A stretch of DNA of 5,406 nucleotides from Legionella genomosp. 1 (GTDB taxonomy: Bacteria; Pseudomonadota; Gammaproteobacteria; Legionellales; Legionellaceae): positions 1-5,406 of the forward strand of contig CAMDBQ010000118.1 of assembly GCA_945889365.1 (NCBI GenBank), given 5' to 3'. Each line of letters opens with the position of its first letter. The first letter of the stretch is position 1. Below the pieces are notes generated by a model that searched no databases, was not told where the DNA came from, and was given only the letters and a program-made list of their open reading frames with translations. This document shows positions 1 to 5,059 of this stretch, one piece after another. Position numbers and translations under genes: made by a program.

Positions 1-141
1 CCCTTCCAGGTTGATTTAATTGACACACATTTATCACTTATGTATATATTAGACACTAATATGCATTCTGTCAAAGCAGGTAATGTTTTTTATGTACATC
101 AGGGTGTCATTATGCACGCAAATCTCTGCCTTATGGTATGA
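1..141 (+). CDS. possible 3' end of an unidentified gene (partial)
   Basis: The frame starting at base 1 is open for 46 codons from the window edge to a TGA at 139-141. The peptide ends ...YVHQGVIMHANLCLMV and I do not recognise it. The other two + frames are closed within this stretch, as is the complementary frame that shares its codon boundaries. An open stretch of this length is only mildly unlikely by chance in AT-rich DNA. If real, it is the C-terminus of a gene starting left of the window and ending 36 nt before the glycosyltransferase start. The competing reading is that this is simply an upstream regulatory region, because two promoter-like sites fall inside it. Confidence is low. 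Confidence 0.25.
   Translation, partial: PFQVDLIDTHLSLMYILDTNMHSVKAGNVFYVHQGVIMHANLCLMV
20..50 (+). promoter_or_regulatory. candidate sigma70 promoter upstream of the GT2 gene
   Basis: A perfect -35 hexamer TTGACA lies at 20-25. After a 17-nt spacer comes TATATA at 43-48 (4/6 match to TATAAT). An alternative, TATATT at 45-50, matches 5/6 but with a 19-nt spacer. Transcription would start near 55-58, giving a leader of about 120 nt before the ATG at 178. The site overlaps the possible open frame 1-141, so at least one of the two calls may be chance. AT-rich DNA often gives such matches. Confidence 0.35.
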
Positions 142-142
142 T
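134..142 (+). promoter_or_regulatory. candidate extended -10 promoter for the GT2 gene
   Basis: TGGTATGAT matches the extended -10 pattern TGnTATAAT with one mismatch in the hexamer (TATGAT at 137-142). No good -35 is seen at the expected distance, which is tolerated by extended -10 promoters. The predicted start near 149 gives a leader of about 29 nt before the ATG at 178, a more usual length than that from the upstream TTGACA site. This is a pattern match only. Confidence 0.4.
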
Positions 143-177
143 TCACCTCATTCAGTAATTTCGAGATCCCGTAAGTC

Positions 178-1335
178 ATGACAATTGAAAAAGTGGTCAT
201 TATCATTCCTACATATAATGAAGCAGCAGTGATTCAAGAAACCTTAACGGCGGTGTTTAACGCCACGCAGTCTATTCCAAACGCCGACATTCATGTTTTG
301 GTATTCGATAGTTCATCCACTGATGACACGCAGCGTTTTGTAACTGATTTTGCAGCGCACAATGATAAACTGCATTTAAAAACAGAATTGAAAAAATCAG
401 GCTTAGGATCCGCATACATGCAAGCCATGCGTTATGCGTTAACCGAATTATCGGCAGACATTGTTTTTGAATTTGATGCTGATCTGTCCCATCAACCCGA
501 ATACATTGCTCCCATGCTTGAAAAAATAAAAACAGGGGATGTCGTAGTAGGAAGCCGTTATGTCCCAGGAGGAAGTATTCCTGCAAATTGGGGATGGCAT
601 CGAAAAGTATTGTCTATGCTTGGCAATTGGGTCGCACGCATTCTACTGACAATGGCATACAAAGATTTTACCAGTGGATTTCGAGCCACGCGTCGCCATG
701 CTTTGCAAGCAGCACTCCCTGAAGCATTTTTATCCAATCAATATGCATATAAGCTGCAATTATTATGGCTGCTGCATAAAACCGAATCTAAAATTTATGA
801 GCACCCCATTGAATTTATTGACCGAGAAAAGGGCGTCAGCAAACTGCCCGCAAACAGCGTTGTCGATGCATTGCGCGTTGTTTTCACGTTGCGTTATTAC
901 GAATTGAAACGTTATTTGAAAATGTGCCTGGTAGGCTTCTCGGGCATGTCAGTCCAGTTTTTGGTATATAACCTGTGCCGTCAATATTTACCACCCTTTA
1001 GCTCCATGCAAATAGCTGTAACCATGGCGATTGTTAATAATTTCATTTTAAATAACCATTTTACGTTTAAACAACGCCAGCATAGGTCGCAATACAATAA
1101 AGCTAAATCGATGACTATCTTTTTGGCTTATTCGCTTGCCTATATCTATTTGCAAAGTTATTGGCAGGTTGCAGGGGTTAAACTGTTTGGCGAGGGTGTG
1201 TTAAAGGAAAATGGAATTATTTTCACGGGCATGATCTTGGGTTCGTTTTTAAACTATGTTGTTTACTCGCGCATTGTTTGGCGCGAGCAAAAAACTACCC
1301 CTTCATCCGCACAACCTTATAATAATATTTCCTGA
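178..1335 (+). CDS. GT2 polyprenyl-phosphate sugar transferase with C-terminal GtrA-like membrane domain
   Basis: The 385-residue protein has two parts. Residues 1 to about 240 are a GT-A fold family 2 glycosyltransferase of the dolichol-phosphate mannosyltransferase (DPM1) type. Visible motifs are PTYNEA at 11-16, the nucleotide-binding DSSSTDDT at 44-51, the metal-binding DAD at 100-102 followed by LSHQPE, VVVGSRYVPGG at 122-132 and TSGFRATRR at 165-173. Residues about 247-370 are a GtrA-like domain with about four hydrophobic segments and the family motif NNFILNNHFTF at 287-297. Such enzymes move a sugar from a nucleotide donor to polyprenyl phosphate on the cytoplasmic face. GtrA domains are linked to movement of the lipid-linked sugar across the membrane. 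An in-frame TAA at 172-174 rules out an earlier start. The ribosome binding site is weak. The last 17 residues are a polar tail beyond the GtrA domain, and the final codons overlap the convergent GT-C gene. The sugar is unknown. Confidence 0.94.
   Translation: MTIEKVVIIIPTYNEAAVIQETLTAVFNATQSIPNADIHVLVFDSSSTDDTQRFVTDFAAHNDKLHLKTELKKSGLGSAYMQAMRYALTELSADIVFEFDADLSHQPEYIAPMLEKIKTGDVVVGSRYVPGGSIPANWGWHRKVLSMLGNWVARILLTMAYKDFTSGFRATRRHALQAALPEAFLSNQYAYKLQLLWLLHKTESKIYEHPIEFIDREKGVSKLPANSVVDALRVVFTLRYYELKRYLKMCLVGFSGMSVQFLVYNLCRQYLPPFSSMQIAVTMAIVNNFILNNHFTFKQRQHRSQYNKAKSMTIFLAYSLAYIYLQSYWQVAGVKLFGEGVLKENGIIFTGMILGSFLNYVVYSRIVWREQKTTPSSAQPYNNIS
1266..1287. other. GC-rich hairpin between the convergent glycosyltransferase 3' ends
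   Basis: CTCGCGC at 1266-1272 and GCGCGAG at 1281-1287 form a perfect 7-bp stem with an 8-nt loop. It lies inside the last part of the GT2 gene and just beyond the stop codon of the convergent GT-C gene (1295-1297). Flanking GTTT at 1261-1264 can pair with the A-run at 1289-1294, which would lengthen the stem imperfectly. It is not a standard intrinsic terminator. On the + strand the stem is followed by A residues rather than T, and on the - strand the T-run precedes the stem. It could still shape or protect the 3' end of the GT-C transcript, or it could be a coincidence of coding sequence. Confidence 0.35.
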
Positions 1336-2794
1336 TTTCAGCACCACGCCCTTGGCTATGCGACCACAGTATGTTTGGTTTTGATATTGCAGTGGCTCGC
1401 ATAGTGACTTCCGGGGTTTCAAACGTTTCAGCATGCTCATCAATCAAAATTAGAGTCTTACCGGCCACCACCTCGCCTTTTGACCAGTATTGATACATTA
1501 AACTGTTATGTGCAAATATATCAGCGCCGATAATTTTATACGTTTTGGCTATTTGTCCCCGCTCCAAAAATTTTGCTTGATAAAATGCCAGCTCACTACC
1601 GATGTTATAAAGATCCATCGGTACAATCAGCGGGGTGGTGTGCGTTGTTGTTTCAACATCGACAGCGACAGCATGCACTTGTCGAACTAAATCGTTCCAT
1701 GCGATGTATTTGCTGAACAGTTTTCGGTTGATGTCTTCTGGCGTGCCGAAAATAATACAAAACAGCATACTGCAGTAAAATAGTAATAAAATGACGGCTG
1801 TAATTAACCAGCCCTTGCGCAAAGCGGGTTTCGCTCTGTCAATCAGGATCGCAAGCCACGGCACGATCGCAACAAGGCTAGGGCCAATCCAGTTAAATTT
1901 GATTGTATGCGTGAAGCTAAATATTGAAAAAACAGCCAGTGGAACCAGAGCGAAAATTTGGAGAAAACGCCTGGTTTTTACATCAAACAGACGTCGTTCT
2001 GGCGTGCTTTTTTTAAATAACGCCAAGAATCCCAGTACACCTAGCGGTGTTAAAAACGCAATAAACAATCCAAGCAGTTGATGGAAAGAAAAAGAAGAAG
2101 GGTCTTCAAATCGACGTGTACTTTGAAAGATAAACGAAACCCATTCATGCGTAGCATTCCAGTAAATGACCGGTGTAAACATAAGCACTGTAATCAGTAG
2201 ACAAATATAGGGTTCTTTTCGTAAAAACCAGACTCGCGCGTGCGGAACTATAATTAAATACAATATTGCCGCAGGCCCTAATAATACAATGCTATATTTT
2301 GAAAGCATGCCCAGCCCAAGCCAGATCCCGGCAATATACCAAGATGACTGCTTCTCCAGTACCAGCGCTTGGTATAAATAATAAAGGGATGCCGACCAAC
2401 AGATGATCAGCGGTATATCAGGCGTAATGACTAGCGAATGCAAGAAGAAAAAGGGTAAGATTGATAGCAACATAACTGCATAAAGGCCTGCACCTGGCTT
2501 GATTAACCGGGTTAATTTGAAACTAAACAGCGCCGCACCCACCCAACAAAGAATAGAGGCAATGCGGACGCCAAATTCATTGGTGCCAAAAATCGTGGTG
2601 AAGATTTTAATGAGCATAGCCACCATAGGCGGGTGATCAAGGTAACCGAAGTCGAGATGCGCTGAATAATTCCAGTAATAGGCTTCTTCGACCAGCAAAT
2701 CATTTGAGCCAATGCAAAGCAGCCTTATGAGTAAAGACACGGCTATGATAATGAACGAGTATGCAATTAATCGTTTGGGTGTTGAGGTAAACAT
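1295..2794 (-). CDS. GT-C integral membrane glycosyltransferase, PMT/ArnT type
   Basis: The 499-residue protein resembles GT39/GT83-type transferases (PMT_2/ArnT-like), which use polyprenyl-phosphate sugars as donors on the periplasmic side of the inner membrane. After a first membrane segment (about 10-29) comes the diagnostic first loop, VEEAYYW at 35-41 and then GYLDHPP at 50-56. In many relatives the acidic pair is Asp-Glu; here it is Glu36-Glu37. GLGMLSKYS at 160-168 is another family block. Hydrophobic segments continue to about residue 350, followed by a mostly soluble C-terminal region (about 365-499), probably periplasmic. The length is in the family's usual range. The ATG at 2794-2792 precedes the first membrane segment; its Shine-Dalgarno sequence is poor. 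The stop (TAG) lies inside the end of the GT2 gene, whose product could supply the lipid-linked donor. Acceptor and sugar are not deducible. An arnT name would be overreach, since no aminoarabinose genes are seen. Confidence 0.92.
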   Translation of the reverse strand: MFTSTPKRLIAYSFIIIAVSLLIRLLCIGSNDLLVEEAYYWNYSAHLDFGYLDHPPMVAMLIKIFTTIFGTNEFGVRIASILCWVGAALFSFKLTRLIKPGAGLYAVMLLSILPFFFLHSLVITPDIPLIICWSASLYYLYQALVLEKQSSWYIAGIWLGLGMLSKYSIVLLGPAAILYLIIVPHARVWFLRKEPYICLLITVLMFTPVIYWNATHEWVSFIFQSTRRFEDPSSFSFHQLLGLFIAFLTPLGVLGFLALFKKSTPERRLFDVKTRRFLQIFALVPLAVFSIFSFTHTIKFNWIGPSLVAIVPWLAILIDRAKPALRKGWLITAVILLLFYCSMLFCIIFGTPEDINRKLFSKYIAWNDLVRQVHAVAVDVETTTHTTPLIVPMDLYNIGSELAFYQAKFLERGQIAKTYKIIGADIFAHNSLMYQYWSKGEVVAGKTLILIDEHAETFETPEVTMRATAISKPNILWSHSQGRGAEIRKYYYKVVRMKG

Positions 2795-2799
2795 GGAGC

Positions 2800-2822
2800 G
2801 TCACTCATTTTTATAAAGTGAC
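2800..2822. promoter_or_regulatory. inverted repeat in the divergent spacer (candidate operator)
   Basis: GTCACT at 2800-2805 and AGTGAC at 2817-2822 form a perfect 6-bp inverted repeat around an 11-nt AT-rich centre containing TTTATAAA (2810-2817), which can read as a -10-like TATAAA on either strand. A further half-site variant, AGTGAT, occurs at 2842-2847. GTGACA at 2818-2823 also resembles a -35 for the nnrD direction (5/6), but no convincing -10 follows. The 61-bp spacer must hold the start signals for both the GT-C gene and nnrD, so a symmetric site here could be a shared operator. The same bases would also form a hairpin in the GT-C mRNA just before its start codon. No regulator can be named. 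Confidence 0.35.
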
Positions 2823-2855
2823 ATTGTAACGAATACTAAAAAGTGATGATACGTA

Positions 2856-3698
2856 ATGGACAAAAATCAACAGACTTTAAATTTAAAATCAGTACAATCA
2901 TGGTTAACTCCACGTCCGCATGATGCCAATAAAGGGCAATTTGGCCGAGTATTGGTGATTGGTGGTGATCATGGTATGCCGGGAGCTGTACGTTTGGCTG
3001 CAGAAGCGGCTCTTCGTGTAGGCGCTGGCTTGGTGATGGTTGCGACCCAGCCTGAACATGTGAGCAGTGTAGTGGGTACGCGCCCGGAATTATTATGTTA
3101 TGGATTGGAATTGCCGCCGGTTAAGCTGGATGCATTAATTGCAACGGCCACGGTGATCATACTTGGGCCTGGTTTGGGACACAGCGATTGGTCTAAAGAA
3201 CTATTTTATAGAGGATTGCAAACCTCTGTACACTTAATAATAGATGCCGATGGTTTAAACTGGCTTGCGCGCAATACGAGGCATTCACCTCATCAACATT
3301 GGATTCTAACACCACATCCTGGTGAAGCAGCGCGCTTGTTAGATATCACGGTGGAGCAGGTTCAAATGGATCGAGTGCATGCAGTTCAGCTATTGCAGCA
3401 GCGATATGGCGGGGTGATCGTATTGAAGGGTGCTGGCACGTTATTAGCAACCGCGAACCAACCAATACAACAATGTATAGGTGGTAATCCCGGCATGGCC
3501 AGCGCCGGCATGGGTGATTTACTCAGTGGCATGATCGCGGGTTTTGTAGCCCAAGGATTGGATTTATGGCAGGCAGCGCAAGCAGGGGTGATGTTTCATG
3601 CAGAAGCCGGGGACAGGGTCGCGCACAAACTAGGCCAACGAGGCTTGCTGGCCAGTGATCTGTTGGATGAATTACCCCAGTTGATCAATCCAAAGTAA
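2856..3698 (+). CDS. nnrD: ADP/ATP-dependent NAD(P)H-hydrate dehydratase, stand-alone
   Basis: The 280-residue protein is a ribokinase-fold metabolite-repair enzyme. It dehydrates the S form of NAD(P)H hydrate back to NAD(P)H using ADP or ATP, in the cytoplasm. Family motifs in order are KGQFGRVLVIGG at 26-37, GMPGA at 40-44, GPGLG at 104-108, DADGLN at 130-135, LTPHPGEAARL at 151-161, LKGAGT at 190-195, and the signature GNPGMASAGMGDLLSG at 210-225, with the conserved Asp221 expected at the active site. The length suits the dehydratase domain alone. E. coli Nnr (YjeF) carries an N-terminal epimerase domain, absent here: only 35 residues precede the glycine-rich GGDHG (36-40), and an in-frame TGA at 2847-2849 blocks upstream extension. 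It is divergent from the GT-C gene and 102 bp upstream of yebC, which has its own promoter, so it is probably a separate transcription unit with some read-through possible. Confidence 0.95.
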   Translation: MDKNQQTLNLKSVQSWLTPRPHDANKGQFGRVLVIGGDHGMPGAVRLAAEAALRVGAGLVMVATQPEHVSSVVGTRPELLCYGLELPPVKLDALIATATVIILGPGLGHSDWSKELFYRGLQTSVHLIIDADGLNWLARNTRHSPHQHWILTPHPGEAARLLDITVEQVQMDRVHAVQLLQQRYGGVIVLKGAGTLLATANQPIQQCIGGNPGMASAGMGDLLSGMIAGFVAQGLDLWQAAQAGVMFHAEAGDRVAHKLGQRGLLASDLLDELPQLINPK

Positions 3699-3730
3699 GA
3701 TGATATCCGAGGGGTGAATGATATGTAGGG

Positions 3731-3748
3731 AGGGAGTCACAAGGGAGT
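3731..3748 (+). repeat. tandem AGGGAGT direct repeat, 11-bp spacing, at the yebC promoter
   Basis: AGGGAGT occurs at 3731-3737 and again at 3742-3748, so the copies are 11 bp apart, about one helical turn. They overlap and flank the proposed -35 (3736-3741). Further G-runs lie just upstream (3711-3714 and 3728-3730). Repeats phased by one turn at a -35 are typical of binding sites for an activator or repressor, but with only two short copies this could be chance. Confidence 0.3.
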
Positions 3749-3764
3749 AATTACATTGTATAAT
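3736..3764 (+). promoter_or_regulatory. sigma70 promoter of the yebC-ruvC-ruvA operon
   Basis: A perfect TATAAT lies at 3759-3764. It is preceded at the ideal 17-nt distance by GTCACA at 3736-3741 (4/6 match to TTGACA). Transcription would start near 3771, leaving a leader of about 30 nt before the yebC ATG at 3801. No LexA-type CTG-N10-CAG box is visible here, so SOS control of this operon is not supported by the sequence. Confidence 0.7.
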
Positions 3765-3789
3765 CATCCAAGTTTTCAGAATCAATCAT

Positions 3790-3795
3790 GAGGTG
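3790..3795 (+). promoter_or_regulatory. strong ribosome binding site of yebC
   Basis: GAGGTG lies 5 nt before the ATG at 3801 and matches the anti-Shine-Dalgarno end of 16S rRNA. Together with an in-frame TGA at 3789-3791, it fixes the yebC start. It is clearly stronger than the sites in front of the two glycosyltransferase genes and nnrD, which fits a well-translated housekeeping operon. Confidence 0.75.
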
Positions 3796-3800
3796 TACAC

Positions 3801-4544
3801 ATGGCAGGTCATAGTAAGTGGGCGAATATTAAATTTCGCAAAGGCGTACAAGATGCAAAACGCGGTAAAATTTTCACAAAATTAATTCGTGAAATTTCCG
3901 TAGCAGCGCGCACAGGCGGCGGTGATGAGTCTGCCAATGCTCGACTTCGTGATGCGATAACCAAAGCCCTGAAAGCCAATATGAAACGCGATACCATTGA
4001 TAATGCAATTAAGCGCGGCGTCGGTGGGTTGGATGGCGCGAACATGATTGAAATGTGTTACGAAGGATATGGCCCCGGTGGCGTAGCCATTTTGGTGGAT
4101 TGCCTGTCTGATAATAAAAACCGTACGGTATCTGAAGTAAGGCACGCATTCACAAAATATGGCGGAAATTTAGGCACAGATGGTTCCGTATCGTATCTAT
4201 TTAACAAGCAGGGCGAAATTTTGCTGGCTCCCACGCCTGAAGATGAACAAGCAATGGAGGTTGCAATTGATGCGGGTGCTGATGACGTTTCCATTGAAGA
4301 AGGTCAAATCGAAGTCATTACACCCGTTGAAGCTTATCATATCGTCTTGTCTGCATTGAACGCATCCAATCTTGAAGTCGAGCATTCCCATATCACTATG
4401 CGTGCCCAAACCACGGTGGCATTGGATAAAGACACGGCTGAAAGTTTGGAAAAATTAATAGATGCATTGGAAGATCTGGATGATGTGCAGGCCGTTTATA
4501 GCAATGCTGAGTTCCCTGAATGCCTTGTTGAATCAGAAGAATAA
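3801..4544 (+). CDS. yebC: YebC/PmpR (TACO1) family protein
   Basis: The 247-residue protein is full length (E. coli YebC has 246) and aligns end to end. It has the hallmark N-terminus MAGHSKWANIK, then QDAKRGKIFTKLIREI at 17-32, GYGPGG at 89-94, NRTVSEVRHAF at 107-117 and GGNLGTDGSVSYLF at 121-134. The family was annotated as transcriptional regulators. The mitochondrial homologue TACO1 activates translation, and recent work links bacterial members to relief of ribosome stalling at proline-rich sequences. The cytoplasmic location follows from the lack of any signal or membrane segment. Small departures from the usual N-terminus are Phe12, where His is common (KHRK), and Gly15-Val16, where Ala-Ala is common. 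It is the first gene of an operon: its TAA overlaps the ruvC ATG by one base. yebC next to ruvC is a widely conserved pair, although no shared biochemical step is established. Confidence 0.97.
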   Translation: MAGHSKWANIKFRKGVQDAKRGKIFTKLIREISVAARTGGGDESANARLRDAITKALKANMKRDTIDNAIKRGVGGLDGANMIEMCYEGYGPGGVAILVDCLSDNKNRTVSEVRHAFTKYGGNLGTDGSVSYLFNKQGEILLAPTPEDEQAMEVAIDAGADDVSIEEGQIEVITPVEAYHIVLSALNASNLEVEHSHITMRAQTTVALDKDTAESLEKLIDALEDLDDVQAVYSNAEFPECLVESEE

Positions 4545-5059
4545 TGACCATCATTTTAGGGATTGATCCCGGGTCGCGCGTTACGGGCTACGGGATTATC
4601 AGAGAAAACAATCGAAAATTAGAATACATCGATAGCGGCTGCATTCGAACAGCCGATGGTGAATTAAGCCAGCGGTTGTTGGAGATTTTTAACGGCATTT
4701 GTCATTTAATGGAAACCTTCACGCCTACAGAGGTGGCCATTGAAGAAGTGTTCATGCATGAAAACCCCAGTTCCGCATTAAAGCTTGGCCATGCGCGAGG
4801 TGTAGCCATGGTTGCCTGTGCATCGCATCGGGTCAAGGTTAATGAATATTCAGCCCGTGAAGTTAAGTTATCGCTTGTAGGGTATGGAGCCGCTCAAAAA
4901 GAACAGGTTAAGCACATGGTGGTTAACTTATTGATGTTAAACAGCGCACCACAAAACGATGCGGCTGACGCATTGGGCATTGCCATTTGTCATAGTCATA
5001 TGCGCAATAGTCCATTGACGGTAGGCCCACGACGCGCAACAAGGAGACGAACGCGATGA
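4544..5059 (+). CDS. ruvC: crossover junction endodeoxyribonuclease RuvC (Holliday-junction resolvase)
   Basis: The 171-residue protein matches E. coli RuvC (173 residues) throughout. RuvC is a dimeric, Mg2+-dependent RNase-H-fold nuclease that cuts Holliday junctions symmetrically during recombinational repair, working with RuvAB. The four acidic active-site residues are all present: Asp8 in GIDPGSRVTGYG, Glu67 in AIEEVFM, and Asp139 and Asp142 in NDAADALGIA. Phe70, equivalent to the junction-probing Phe69 of E. coli, is also kept. The C-terminus is a basic tail (GPRRATRRRTR) whose codons also contain the ruvA ribosome binding site. The ATG overlaps the yebC stop by one base, with only a weak AGAAGA upstream, so translation is probably coupled to yebC. 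The stop overlaps the ruvA start by four bases (ATGA). The gene appears intact and functional. Confidence 0.97.
   Translation: MTIILGIDPGSRVTGYGIIRENNRKLEYIDSGCIRTADGELSQRLLEIFNGICHLMETFTPTEVAIEEVFMHENPSSALKLGHARGVAMVACASHRVKVNEYSAREVKLSLVGYGAAQKEQVKHMVVNLLMLNSAPQNDAADALGIAICHSHMRNSPLTVGPRRATRRRTR
5042..5046 (+). promoter_or_regulatory. ribosome binding site of ruvA, inside ruvC
   Basis: AGGAG lies 9 nt before the ruvA ATG at 5056. It sits within the last codons of ruvC, where it helps encode the arginine-rich tail. With the 4-nt stop/start overlap, this supports the chosen ruvA start and coupled but independently primed translation. Confidence 0.75.

Noticed and set aside
36..52. Possible LexA/SOS box (TATGTATATATTAG-like sequence)
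   Set aside because: It lacks the CTG...CAG ends of the consensus and is upstream of a glycosyltransferase, not the ruv genes. It is better explained as AT-rich -10-like DNA.
272..907. Open frames in other phases over the GT2 gene
   Set aside because: They lie fully inside a well-supported coding sequence with strong family motifs, show no recognisable domains and have no start signals. They are shadows.
1508..2712. Open frames in other phases or on the opposite strand within the GT-C gene
   Set aside because: The - strand frame at 1295-2794 has clear GT-C motifs throughout; the others have composition typical of shadow frames and no ribosome binding sites.
2821..2828. ACATTGTA shared with the yebC promoter (3753-3760)
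   Set aside because: An 8-base match between AT-rich spacers is expected by chance. In the yebC case part of it is the -10 region, and the nnrD copy has no matching -35/-10 arrangement.
3711..3745. Canonical G-quadruplex
   Set aside because: The four G-runs are separated by loops of 13, 1 and 8 nt, and a 13-nt loop is outside the usual range. It is kept only as a G-rich promoter feature, not as a quadruplex call.
3718..3750. 10-codon mini-ORF before yebC, preceded by GAGGGG
   Set aside because: It lies upstream of the predicted transcription start of yebC and is too short to judge. The Shine-Dalgarno-like bases are part of the general G-richness.
3809..4409. Several antisense open frames across yebC
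   Set aside because: YebC is conserved along its whole length in the + frame. The antisense frames overlap one another and have no motifs.
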